Part shown: piece by piece, positions 33,318 to 44,829 of the stretch | How the letters are laid out: each line of letters begins with the position of its first letter | Position numbering within the stretch: the first letter of the stretch is position 1 | Assembly: GCA_009733575.1 (NCBI GenBank) | Contig: ML769601.1 | Location: 53,669 to 117,668 of the forward strand | Source: Gymnopus androsaceus JB14 | Taxonomy: Eukaryota; Basidiomycota; Agaricomycetes; Agaricales; Omphalotaceae | Length of the DNA stretch: 64,000 bases | Reading direction: 5' to 3' | Position numbers and translations under genes: made by a program | The notes under the pieces: generated by a model | The model's input: only the letters and a program-made list of their open reading frames with translations | What the model was told of the DNA's origin: nothing | Database searches by the model: none

Positions 33318-33410
33318 GGTACTTGAAATCCGAATTTACAATAAGTAAAACGCTAACAAGTCCGTCCTTCATCTATCTTCAGTGATAAGAGTACCTATTT
33401 TTACTATTTG
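33045..33410. repeat. Direct repeat flanking a 3.3-kb block, copy 1
   Basis: About 330 bp closely matching 36737-37065, from CGCTCAATCTCAACGCACG to the tract ending GAGTACCTATTTTTAC. Both contain the putative MSPSR exon. Confidence 0.75.
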
Positions 33411-33659
33411 GCTATATGTTGTTACATGTTGTGAATTCTAGTCCCATGTGAATTCTGGTCCAAGAACATGTCACCATCTCTTTCGCTGAAAAACATGCAA
33501 GTAACAGTCAAGTAAGAGCAGGCGTAGTGACGAATCAAGACTTAGGTAACATTTGCCATGTGCAATAAATATCTTAATGAGTTAATTCATGATTAAAAAC
33601 TTACTGTACATAAACTTGAAAGGTTAAGATTTTACGCTTTGACTCCATTTATCTTACAA

Positions 33660-33850
33660 AAAGCAGGAAAAGTAATGGTTTGAGCCAACTGAGGTTCGGA
33701 GGTTCAGTGCAGGTGCGAACCTACCAAAAATTTCCGAACATGAACCCGCACCTAAATGTTCGGTTCGCGAAAATTCAGCGAAGTGAACCTGAACCTTGGG
33801 TGCAGTTCACAAGGTTCGTGAACCGCACCGCGGCAGCACTACTCCAGCTT
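33660..33850. repeat. GGTTCG/CGAACC-rich inverted-repeat stretch
   Basis: Multiple GGTTCG and CGAACC hexamers in alternating orientation (GAGGTTCGGAGGTTCAG, GTTCGGTTCGCGAA, AAGGTTCGTGAACC). This resembles the subterminal repeats of DNA transposons. The element boundaries could not be set. Confidence 0.4.
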
Positions 33851-34178
33851 CCATAACAAAGCTAAGCCAGTGTATGCAATGCCAAAATATCAAAATTTTT
33901 GTGCCAAAATGGACACAATGTAAAGGGTGAGATGGAATATATATATAAGCCTTGTACAATATTCCTAGGCTGATGCAAAGCCATAGGTGGTAAGACTTTA
34001 CAGGCTGAAAATAAAAATAATGCTTTTGCTCAGGCCAAGTAAATGAAAATGATGCTCATAGCCTATAGGTATTTCCTGTTTGAATCAAGATGACAAGAGC
34101 AACTGGATTCAGGGCCTATAGATCAAAGAAAAACAGATTGAATAATCCGTGTCAAATATCAACACTTGACACTTGACA

Positions 34179-35395
34179 CTAGAATAGAGTCAGACTTACA
34201 GCACTATATATATATAAAACTATAAGAAAGGAATTGGCATTATCGACAGGGGAAAATTCAGCTGCATGAATGTCCAGTGCAGCAAAGATAATGTTGATGA
34301 TCTTTTCATATAAGAATTTATAACTTTGAGTATTTCCTGACCCTTGAGAAAATGACACACCTGTATCATACCAAAAATTGCACCAGATTCAACCATAAGC
34401 AGAAGGATTGCTTCCACTTGTGTTTTCTTGTTGCGCAATATCGCATAGGTTGATTTATGATATATCCTAAAATCCATGTATTAAGTGAGTTGGAAGTGCT
34501 TCATGAAATGAGCTCAGCACCCACCATGCTCGACATCCTATTAATGATGTTCCCACAATATTTACAGTAAGATTGAGCACAGTACTGACCCAATCCAATG
34601 TCACATCTTTATTTTCTATGACCAAACCTAATTTTACTTTAGTGTCAGCAATGTCATCAGCAATATTGACCCCTAAGGGATGTCTAGTGTCAGCCGCATT
34701 TATGCCTGAGAAAATAGCAACAGATATCACCTATGTCCAATAGTAGGATGACCAGTAATGTCCACCTGATCAGCCTATTCTCTACTGACAGTACCCAAGC
34801 TCTCCAAGCAATAGTGATATCAGCAATTAAGAACTGTATGTGGAATAAGTATCAGTTACTGTTTTCATGGTGAAATGGAGAGAATTCACATTGGCAGTTG
34901 AAGACCAGTATGCTATAATGTTTGTTACATTGCTTTTCAAGTTGGCAGCCATTTCATGTGCAATGAGACCCCCTGCAAGTGACATCACCAAGCCTGACTT
35001 GACAAGGACCAAATTGTTTGCAATATTTGCACAAGTGTAAAGAGCCACCATCACAAATCCCACCAGAAGGAGTGCAATCAATGCTTTATGCCCCCATCTA
35101 TTATTGTCCTTTTGCCTATAGTGTGGTTTTGGATATGTAGGTGTTAGTAAGTATAACAGAATGTGGAACATGGCAATAAGCATACAAGATGATACGCATG
35201 CTAATGATGAAAGCCAGTATGTAGACCCCTGGTAGCAATCCATTAAATTAGTGTCTCTTTCTGCCACTTTTATATACATTGCTTACCAAAGAGTCCACTC
35301 ATAAATATCAGGCTAGTAATATTTTGAAAGAATACTACTCCAGCAGCTGCAATTTCCTCTGACTCTTCTGGTGTCATGGTTATGGTAGATATCAT
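34179..35395 (-). CDS. Seven-helix-type integral membrane protein (agaricomycete family), uncertain exon model
   Basis: From ATG 35395 the exons in order encode MTPEESEEIAAAGVVFFQNI, a helix with SCMLIAMFHILLYLLT, a helix with ALIALLLVGFVMVALYTCANIANNLV, then FLIADITIAWRAWVL and WTLLVILLLDIG. STVLNLTVNIVGTSLIGCRAW follows, then TQVEAILLLMVESGAIFGMIQ, ending at a TAG at 34179-34181. The D-x-x-x-AWRAWVL motif and LNLTVNI...LIG.RAW followed by VEAILLLMVESGAIF are hallmarks of a large uncharacterised basidiomycete membrane-protein family, possibly receptor-like. A stop in the exon reading SSFHEALPTHLIHGF and ambiguous acceptors mean it could be decaying. Confidence 0.5.
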
Positions 35396-35537
35396 ACTAA
35401 GTGATATGATGGGTAGTATAATGACTTCTGCTTAGGAGGGGCTTAATTTATACCATTGCTTTAGCATATTTGCTCCCAATTTCTATGATCTAGATGCAGA
35501 GCCCTTAGCTCATACCACATATACTGTGATACCCACC

Positions 35538-36046
35538 CAAGGGGTGTTCAAAAAAATAAGCGCTGACATGACCTTGGGGGGGGGGGGGGGGGGGGGTCTG
35601 AGAAGTCCTTATGGCCGAAAAATTTTTCATACTATTGAGGCTCTGAGGGGTGTTCTAGGTCAATTCAACAACTGAAATAAGGATGTAAAAACCATTTAAA
35701 GTGCTCAACATCTCAAATGTCCCTGAAAAACATGGATTTTATAGGATATGATGCATTTTAGTACCAATTTAGCACCTCCATCAAAAGATATTGTCAATGC
35801 AAGTGCACTTACACCAGGTTGAATTAAACTTAGATGAACTGCTGTGTATTAAATTGCCTCTGAAAATGTTGTTTAAAGGTGCAAAGGAGAAAAAATTGTC
35901 ATGTAATACAAATTTGAAGTTGGAAATCTTCCGAAGTGTGGGAAAATTTTACTATATATAGGGGGTGGAAGGGGGGGGGGGCTTCATGAATCCTTATAAC
36001 CCAAAAACAAGGTCATGTCGGGACTTAGTGGGTTGAACACCCCTTG
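35538..36046. mobile_element. hAT-type MITE with 8-bp target duplication
   Basis: 509 bp flanked by TACCCACC on both sides (35530-35537 and 36047-36054). The ends are inverted: CAAGGGGTGTTCAA at both termini, with partial complementarity extending about 40 bp (both reach GACATGACCTTG). The tip fits the hAT consensus YARNG. No transposase. Contains G runs of about 21 (35577-35597) and 11 (35971-35981), one inside each end. Confidence 0.85.
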
Positions 36047-36736
36047 TACCCACCATCATCTGAATTGTTGTTGTTCCCATCATCCTAGGCTCCCAGGTCC
36101 CTCAGCTCTGCAACAAAAGTCTCAACCATCTGTAGAACATCTTGATTGCATCTGAGCTAAGTATTTGAATGTAAAGAATTGTCTAGAGTCCTGACACAAG
36201 AAATTCCGCGGTCTATATGAGCATACTAAGTAGAACTTGACTACTTTTTTGTTTTGTTTTTTCTGTTCTACCATAGTAAGATTAGGCATCGGCATTAAGC
36301 CAACAATCCTGTACAATGGAGGATCTGAGCTGAGAGCTCATGCGAGAAGTGGGGCGCAAGGGAACGCTGAGTTATTTCACTGTGAAATTATTTCCACGTT
36401 CTGACTCCTGAGTGAAGGTGAGGTGAGGTGAGGTCTGGGTGAGGTGAAAAGTCAAAACTCGGCCACATGCATCTGCGTAGGTATTAGGAGAGATTGGTCG
36501 GAGATTTTCAATTCATCAGTCTCCCCAGCCTGACGAGTAAACAGAAAAATAAACAGAAGCTATCGCGTGAGCAGTATACCCAGATTATCAATAATCGCGA
36601 GAATTGCAATAAAATGTGTCGCAATATGACTTCGATTCCCGTTATAGTAGAATGTATATTTATTCCTGGCTGCATTGCGTTCTTGTTTTCTACCTTTCCT
36701 TTTCAAGCGCCGCAGAGACAAGCGTAACTGCTTGCT

Positions 36737-37065
36737 GTCGCTCAATCTCAACGCACGCTGTAGTAGATAGTAGTAGGAAGCCTTTACAATGTGCATGCCT
36801 AATATGATTCTTGAACTATACAATACATATATGACGCGCTTGAAGGACTCATTTAAATTCTCCGCCAAGGCTTCTCCGTTTTCGGGGATGCTATCTGTCC
36901 ATAAGATGCGCTTGGTATCGTGGGACTCCGCATCACAATTCAATATGGTATCCAGCCTCCTCGAAGGCGACAAGATACTTGAAATCCGAATTTACAATAA
37001 GTAAAACGCTAACAAGTCCCTTCCTTCATCTATCTTCAGTGATAAGAGTACCTATTTTTACTATT
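36737..37065. repeat. Direct repeat flanking a 3.3-kb block, copy 2
   Basis: Counterpart of 33045-33410, with the duplicated minus-strand exon MSPSRRLDTILNCD and the downstream tract CGAATTTACAATAAGTAAAA. The frame 36560-36973 that includes it has no further recognisable exons. Confidence 0.75.
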
Positions 37066-37303
37066 TATGGCTCTCGTTCCGAGTCCCTGGCCAAATCCTT
37101 TATAAGATGAGTGAGGAAGACTTCACATTGTAACAATAATTTTGACCGCACCTGAATCACGTCTAATAATCTGGCATACGAGAGAAATAACAGCCACATC
37201 ATAGGCATAACCGCCGTTCGTACTTTCACCCCAACCAACAATCCCTTGATGATTATTCGAAGTTAGTGCAACTCTGTGGAATAATACGAGTATCAGTACT
37301 AAT

Positions 37304-39344
37304 TCAGTGGTGAGTATGAATTACTGACTGATGTACTAGCGCAGCACTCTGAGAAGGACGAACTGAGGTGCGTTTAATTGTAAGCATGTTTGTGGATAGA
37401 TTCACCACATCAAGCAACTTGTCCAGCTCGCTCCATGTTCCGCCTTCAAATGTCCACACTGCGAATGAAGTCCGAATTCTCGACACTGCTTCTGGTGACT
37501 CTTCCCTCAGGTGAGGGGGAGTATAGGGTTTCCGATTCCCTGTCTGTTTCTGCAGGTCACGCACCTGTCTCGTAGATGGCACTAAAGCAACTTGAGGTGC
37601 TTCTTGTGTGGCCCTATGAGAGCTCTGCTCAGCACTAAGTCGTTTTATCACCTCTTTTATTGTCATCGCCCCTACTCGATTAGCATCTTTTTCAGCCTGT
37701 AACGCAGTATAGCGCGTTTTCAAACTGTCAAGATCCTTCTTTAGGGAGACTTTCCTGATCTGGAGAGCACTGATTTCTGATCTCTGAGCCTCTTCAGAGC
37801 GCTTCAGTTTCGCGAGATCATCCGTCACGGCGTTGATCCTCTGTCGCTGGGATTGCTGAATGACCTCTTGTGCACGAAGTTCCAGCAGTAGGTCAGAGAT
37901 TTCGTTCGCCCTGCGACATGCGGTTTCTTGATATACCATCCTTCTCTGACCGAAGAGTTACAATTTCCGCATCTCGTTCATCCCGAGCTTGAACGAGTTG
38001 TCGAATTTCGGTTTTCTGTTTGTCCAGTGATTCTCGAAGCTCCGAAATGCGAACGACTATGAAGTTATTTGATGATATCGCTTTCATCCGCGATTCTTCG
38101 AGAGTCGTGATTTTGGCCCGCTCCGCGAGAAGTGCAGATGAAAGCTCCGTTACATCTGGTGGAGGAACTATGGCCAACTGTAGAGCATCCCTTTCTCTTT
38201 TCAACTCGTCTATTTTCAGTGCCCTTCTCGTTGATAGACGTCTTCAACTCATCTATTTCAGTGTTCTTATCGTTGATAGATGCCTTCAGCTCGGCCTTCA
38301 TGTCCTGTAGTCACCTGGGTTTAGTGGTTCATTCAGAGATCTTCTGAAACTACTTGCCTTTCAAACTCTCTGTGTTCACTGTCAAGGACACCCTGAAGTT
38401 CGATGTTGCCTTTCCTAAGGTATTCCCTACACTCCTCCAGTCTCGCGATTTTGACTTTTTCATCTTCCAGCTCTCTCTTCAAACGCTCTATTTCGACATT
38501 CTTGCCCTCAATTGATGCCTTCAACTCATCTTGCTTCCTGTAAATATGTGCGTTTAGAAGTGGTTCACTACTTCGAGAAATGAAAAAGTTACTTGCCTTT
38601 CAAACTCTGATCTTTCTTCGAGTCTTTCACCGTCAACCTGAGCTTCTGCTTGGATTTAGCTTGGATCTGAGAATCTCGGATTTTTCAATAAGGTAACGAT
38701 TGGTATTGACCACTTGTGTATGCTGAGCTTCCAACGCGGTGAATTTAGAACCTGCATCCTTCAACGCACGAATGAGTTGATCGATCCTTCCAGCACATGT
38801 CAAACATTGGGTTTGAGTTGGGAGTAACACCAGCTCCGATTCCTGCGTGCCACCGACTGGTTGCTTGACCGTGGACTGCCCAACAAAGGTGTTCTACAGT
38901 TTAGAAGACTATATGAGAAGGCGCGCAAGAAGTCATCAAAGAAAACGGGTAGTCGAACCTCTGGCTGGACATCCTAAAGGTGTGGTCGCATTGATTGGTA
39001 TGTCAATGAACAAAGAAAAAATTGCTCACCGTACAAATATGACCTTCAGATTCATTATTTTCTTCACCTTGCTTAATCATCGCAGTCCTTTCCATATCGA
39101 ATGCAGGCTGCGTGATCGGGGACTGCGAATGCTTTGGGTTCATAACCTCGAATCTTGCTATGGTGCTCCTGGCAGAGCTTGTCGCCATTGCAGTGCTATC
39201 TAAATGGGCAGATGCTGTCGTCGCGACCCCATTCGTTGCGGAAGTCGTTGAAGTCATAGCCGACCCAGTGGTCGTGGTCGCGGTAGCGGAAGTGTTAATA
39301 TCACTGGCTGCATTATCGGAAGAAGTCCTACAGATATCGGACAT
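37304..39344 (-). CDS. Coiled-coil protein, multi-exon
   Basis: Exon 1 (from 39344) encodes a Ser/Thr/Ala-rich disordered start (MSDICRTSSDNAASDINTSA) and ends at a GTGAGC donor near 39029. Later exons encode heptad-rich helices: LTCAGRIDQLIRALKDAG, IEGKNVEIERLKRELEDEKV, LKASINDKNTEIDELKTSI, LRESLDKQKTEIRQLVQARD, and KRSEEAQRSEISALQIRKVSL. The C-terminus contains NRKPYTPPHLREES and FAVWTFEGGTWSELDKLLDV. Each short exon starts and ends at plausible splice sites. Exact joins between 38.1 and 38.9 kb are tentative. No enzymatic domain. It is probably a structural or scaffolding protein. Confidence 0.6.
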
Positions 39345-39423
39345 GATATTTAGTTTGCAGTCAGTCTAAGGGATCATTATGTTTCGGAGCAAGACTAGTC
39401 GAGAGGATGGCAGGATGAGTGGC

Positions 39424-39551
39424 ACAAAGACAAAGACAAAGACAAAGACAAAGACAAAGACAAAGACAAAGACAAAGACAAAGACAAAGACAAAGACAAA
39501 GACAAAGACAAAGACAAAGACAAAGACAAAGACAAAGACAAAGACAAAGAC
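39424..39551. repeat. Hexanucleotide satellite (ACAAAG)n, about 21 units
   Basis: 128 bp of uninterrupted ACAAAG repeats, 80 bp upstream of the coiled-coil gene start. It opens long frames on both strands (KT, VF and LC dipeptide repeats) that are not genes. Confidence 0.95.
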
Positions 39552-39599
39552 GGTACCGAGCCTGACGCGACGCGTTTTTTTTCGGGCCGCTGGAAATCT

Positions 39600-41400
39600 G
39601 TACACGTGCTTCTTCACTCATTTTCCTTCCAAAGGTGAACCTTGTCAAATTAGTTGATCTGGCAATCTTTCCTGCGTGCTACTTTGGTTTTTCTATGGAC
39701 ACTGCTCACCCGAAACAACCTTGGGCCTTTTCAACTTTCGAATTCATTCCAAAGGGCGGAATGCGCTCATTTAGGCAGTTGAACGCGTTAGAATGCGTCG
39801 CACCTACTAAGTGTGTTTACTACGACAACAGGACCTCACACCGACCAACGACCTCGTCTTTGTGGGAATCCGTGATAATGATGTATACAGTCCTCGACAC
39901 TTCCTCTCTTGACTCAGAACCACTACCATATCCTCTTCCTTGATAATGCCAAAAGCGTTTGTTTCCGTAGCGGCGAAGAAACCTTATGCTTGCAAGCCAA
40001 ACCCAGTCAATGGACGGGCGAACTAAAGACCAAGCCCCTGCACTCGTTCCCGATTATAGAAGGAGCACTAAACACTTTTTCAAAGTCTTGAAGCAAGTAT
40101 TAACCTTTTCGACGCATTCCTTTATTGTCGTATCTCTATAGCGTCTGCTGCACCCCCTCAAGTGGATGGCAATGCAAGTCTATTATCGCGAGCACAGGAC
40201 AGAGATGAAGGAGCTCATGCTATTGGTACGTCTCAATCTCCCAAGCTTAATTTTCTGTTTCTCTGACTGTTCTGGCGGTTGTCATAGGCTAAAGCCCTTG
40301 GAAAACGGCCTCAAAATCCTCCATTTTCCTGAAGATGCCTGGTGGGCCAACGCTCGCTAGGGCCGTAGAAGATAAGAAGTACTGGCAGAGGCTCGAGGTC
40401 AAGGAATGGAAGAGGTACCACGACGGTATGCTGGAGCTGCTTAAGCGGCATGATACCGGTATGCCATGTTCATTGTCGACTATACCATCTTGTCTCTCAT
40501 CGCTCTTGTTAGACCCATCCGCATTTCCGTTGAGTGGATCTCTCGACCTGAACGTGGATTGACTTAAGGAATGTTTTCCGCTTCAAACCGTCCCAAATTC
40601 GTCTCGGGTGTCCACCATCAAGAGATCAAATTGGCCAGTTGCATTGTACGATCCTGAGGAACTTTGTCCGTTGATTTCTTCATCTAATCCATAATATGCT
40701 TAGTTGTTGTAGATTGGTGTTCGTGGGCTCAAGAATTATCTATCTATGACATCACACACAACCTCTCCTGGGTAACTCCACATCGCTATATTAACCTTTT
40801 TGATATGTCCGAGATCGAAGGCAAAACCAGTGCCGACTTCGTTAACCAAATTTTTCTCGTATCACTGGGAAGCGTCAACAGCAGCTTGGGAATTGACTAC
40901 TCGCGGGAGTTGCGCGGGAGTTATGCTAACCGCCGATCATTGTTCTCAACAGGACTTCTATGGTCTCTCAATCTTTGGAGCAATCCGAAAACAAGGTCCT
41001 TGAAGCTTGTTACCATCTAGAATCCCCCTGATTCTGATTTTACTTCTTCTGAATGAGGTTCATACCTTCATAGATATGCCTGTTGCTCGACAATATTATT
41101 GCTCTTGCCTTTCTCACCGTTCTGAGCTCAGTGAGACTCATGATTAATTACAGGCTTCGAAGTCTAACAGTGCTTTGTATTTTTTCATCATGGAATGATC
41201 ATCTATGCCATCTTTGGTGTTGAACAAGGACACGGACATCGCTCTCATTTGCCTTGGACATCAATATGGATCACTGAGTCTACACGACTATCTGATTGGA
41301 ACCGCTGTGTGCTTTTCCCATTATAATAAGCTCGATTTCCAGCCCACGTTCTGCAGTAGATTTCCCGCTCACCTCTCGTCCTCACACTCATTTTACTTTG
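39600..41400 (+). other. Region of short unassigned frames
   Basis: Plus-strand frames near 39678 (MDTAHPKQPWAFSTFEFIPK), 40270-40480 (LENGLKILHFPEDAWWAN, then RLEVKEWKRYHDGMLELLK) and 40805-41020 have protein-like composition. They could be exons of one or two genes. I could not join them with consistent splice phases and do not recognise a domain. Confidence 0.3.
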
Positions 41401-41434
41401 ACGGTCGTTGAACGACCCACTTCAAGGCCCCTTT

Positions 41435-43152
41435 ATGAACCCAACGGACTCCGAAGTAACTCTAGACCAATACCTCAATGATCGCACGCTGGTATCGGTG
41501 AGGGTTCCTGGCGCTCCTTGCCTTCTTCATCTGAGGCAGCATTCGTTTCTTCCAATTCATCTTTGGCCCAGTAGTATTTTCTTGGTGCGTACCAACTCCC
41601 TCTCCTGCATTGAAATGCTAAGAAAGCCTTTCATATCGTTCATTGAAATCCTTCCGCATACAGTAGCAAGCACGGTACTTCTCGTGTATGATTGGATGCT
41701 CATGTTTCCTGCTGAGCTTGAAGTCGTTTGGTCTGCAAAGCTGCGACCGTTGAATGTAATATACATCATTCAGAGATACCTGCCATTCGTCGACACGATT
41801 GGTGTTCTTTATGTGGGTAAGCACAGCCGTTTGGATAGTCTATCAATCCGTCTGCTCGGTGCTAAAGGAACTTGCGTTAGTTGTTTTTGCGAAACCTATA
41901 GACCCAGATACGTGTCGTACTTTGTATGATATGAGCGGATGTGCGTCTTCTTTCGTCACGGATTGGTTGGACGCTGATGTTCGAAAAGGGATGTACATTA
42001 TAGGAATAGCCCTGACCGAGGGTAAGTAATCCTCCTATTGACATTACTACCTCATATTGAACAAACACCTTATTTAGTCATTTTGACAATGCGCACCTGG
42101 GCGCTGTGGGGTCAAAACATTAAACTTACAATCGGCCTCCCAATCTTCTTTCTTTGCTGTTGGGTCCCAAATTTTTACATCATGCAAAGGTTCCTAGACA
42201 CCCAGACGTGTAAGTGATGTTTTCTCTCTCGCAACCGTCTCGCATTCCATTAATACATTATTCTCCATATCTTTAAAAGATATGGCTTCTCCCTTCCCGA
42301 ACCAAGTTGGCTGTGTTATTCTGGGTGGTCAGCCGGTCCTGTTCCTTTGCTGGATAATTTTGATGATCTACGAAGCAGGTGAGAACGCTTTTTCCATTCG
42401 TATAGTATCCAATGCAAGCTCATTGATCATCTCTGATACATAGGAATCTTGATACTGATGCTGTTTCCCTGGCCTCACTTATTGTCCGTTGGAAGTCACA
42501 GTTCGCCCGTTTCTACACTATTAACATGATGCCCTGTAGTCCGCCGCAACTCGGATAGATGGTCAGCATTGACTAACGTTGTATATCGGGACGGCGAGTA
42601 GCCTTTGTAACTATGAATTCACGCCACAAACTGAGACGGCACCTCGATTGTGCAGGCATTACATACTACATCTATCTTTTCGGTGAGTAGTACGACATAT
42701 CATTATCCTCACCATACTAAGTACTAGGCCTCTAACTTCCGTCTACACAGTGTTGTCTATCGTCAACGTGGTCGTCATTTTATCGCTTTCCGTGAGTATG
42801 AGTGAATCCGATTCTCGACTCGCTGGATATCTCTCCGAGAGTTCCCGCTAACGCTTCGAATTTTGATCCACAGCATGACCTAGAGAATCTCTTCAGCCCT
42901 CCTCAGCGCGTGATACAAACCCTCTTGACCAGTAGAGCCATCCTCCATATGCGAAGCCAATCGCGCAAACAATCACAGCTGTCATCGACAGCGATTGCGA
43001 GTCGGAGTCTGGAGATACATGTTACACAGGAACAACTTATTTCCGGGATGCAGGACGAGGAGCTGGAAGAGTTGGAGCTTTTACCATTACGCGGACAGAC
43101 AAAGTACAAGTCAGTGATACTAACATGGATGATACCTGTAGCAATTCATTAA
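41435..43152 (+). CDS. DUF6533-type seven-helix membrane protein
   Basis: Many short exons from ATG 41435. A 10-nt micro-exon (41575-41584) leads into the DUF6533 signature VASTVLLVYDWMLMFPAELEVVW, then IQRYLPFVDTIG. After a Cys-containing loop (DPDTCRTLYDMSGCASSF) come helices VILTMRTWALWGQNIKL and GLPIFFLCCWVPNFYIM, the loop NQVGCVILGGQPVLFLCW, then GILILMLF, RRNSDRWSALTNVVYRDG and ITYYIYLF. A cytoplasmic tail follows (SRAILHMRSQSRKQ, then acidic). The intron at 42594-42655 is GC-AG. One junction (42480-42540) does not join in frame by my reading: HL-TT plus T-CCGCCG shifts RRNSD. Start, signature and tail are otherwise coherent. Function of the family is unknown. Confidence 0.75.
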
Positions 43153-43308
43153 CAGACTTTAGATATTTAATTTCCTTATACAATAGCTAAATATCTCACT
43201 TACTCACTTACTGGCTACGGAAAAGATAGAAAAAGATTTTAGCCCTTGCAGTCGGACCCCCATTTAACCCCCATTGAAAGTGGAGAATCGGAGTTTGATA
43301 GTGCATTC

Positions 43309-44612
43309 CTTGATAAAGGCATGAATTCGTACTCTTCTCAAGTAGTAACACATGTACCAACACAGTACAAGCGAATATGATTGCATAAGTAATTCGCCAA
43401 AGGGAGAATCTGACGACGAGAAAATAGAGTCACGAACCACCCGGCAAATCGTTCAGACTATTGAAGAAAGATTATAGCTTCCGTATATGTATAATTAAAA
43501 TCTCTTGGCATACATAACAACTAGGACAACTGACTTCAGTCGCAGCTTATACACAATTTGTGCCATTATACTCAAGTATCTTGAATTCATTCTCCAACAA
43601 GTTTGTACTACGTTTTCTCTCGCTGTCCACGGATCTTAACCTAGTCTAGGCAAACTCAAAATATCCTATTTCCAACATACCTAGTACTATGGCTGTATAT
43701 TTGAATGCCGAATACTCCTGTCTCTTGGGGCGCATTCAATCCGATGCGATCCCAGGCGCGTGTGCATCCCTTGATGAAGGCATGAATTCGTGCCCTTCTC
43801 AATTAGCAACACCTAGTAAATATGCTAACAGAGTACAACTTGAAGCGAAGTAATTCGCCAAAGGGAGAATCTAACGAAGAGAAAACAGAGTCACGAACCA
43901 CCCGGCAAATCATTCAGACCATTGAAGAAAAGTTAGCTTCCGTATTGAAAACTTTCTTGGCAGACCGTTAACGACTAGGACAACTGACTTCAGTCGGAGC
44001 TTAGGCAAATTTGTGCCATGATACTCAAATATCTTCATTCATTCTCCAACACGTTTGTACTATATTTTCTCTCGCTGTACGCGGATCTTGACCTAGTTCC
44101 TCTAGGCAAACTTAAATAATCCTATTTCCAACATACCTAGTATACTATGGCTGTATATTTGAGTGCCGAATACTCCTGTCTCTCACTGTTGAAATCCAAT
44201 ATCCCAACACTCCTTCGGGTTCAACACTCTGGGGCTCTCGTACCGTGTAATCTATCTATCTATTTTCCAAGCTTCCATACCTGCACTTCTAATTCTGACT
44301 CTTGGTGTAGGACCTTAAATGAGCTAGGAACTCATTAATGTTCAACATTCATTCCCAAAGCACTTCCTCAAGAGAAACTGTGACAGCACTTAATTTACAT
44401 TGATACCGGATGCAAATAATACGGCGACATTTTAAAAACAATTTATTCAAGGCTTACAGGAATAGCACTGATTTTGAACTGAATAGTAGCCGGATATTGG
44501 GGAGACTCCGAGTCATTCATTAAGCGAGAGTGATTCAGGGGACCAAGTGCGAGGAGACTGCTGGAGACTTGATTCAGCGAGAGTGGCACTTGACATAAGA
44601 TGAGAGTGACAT
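43309..44612. repeat. Left arm of a large inverted repeat, with internal tandem duplication
   Basis: Two diverged copies of a ~430-bp unit (from about 43309 and 43770), each running from GGCATGAATTCGT through AATTCGCCAAAGGGAGAATCT, CACGAACCACCCGGCAAATC and CAACTGACTTCAGTCG to ATGGCTGTATATTTGA. The same sequence is found inverted at 60728-62455. No coding content. Confidence 0.75.
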
Positions 44613-44829
44613 TGTAACACCCGAATTAGATGAAAAAATATCATTCAATGGCATGCTCAATACCTGCAATCTGAACGTTCAAACTGTCTGCCGAGCTTGC
44701 ATGAGGATAATAGGTCCACAGTTAGCCCATGAATTCTAACTTTTTAATACAGGGTCGAGGCTGAGGTGTCAGCTCCCTTCTAAGGGTGTCAAAGCTGTAA
44801 ATATGATCTGTCTCTTTCTGGCCCATACA
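44613..44829 (-). repeat. LTR adjoining the gypsy relic
   Basis: TGTAACACCCGAATTAG...CCCATACA, 217 bp, i.e. TGTATGG...GTGTTACA on the minus strand. It lies directly beyond the 3' side of the minus-strand gypsy pol remnants. An inverted related copy is at 60523-60727. The far (5') LTR of the gypsy element was not identified. Confidence 0.55.

Noticed and set aside
39361..39657. Long frames of KT, VF or LC dipeptides on both strands
   Set aside because: Translations of the ACAAAG satellite, not genes.
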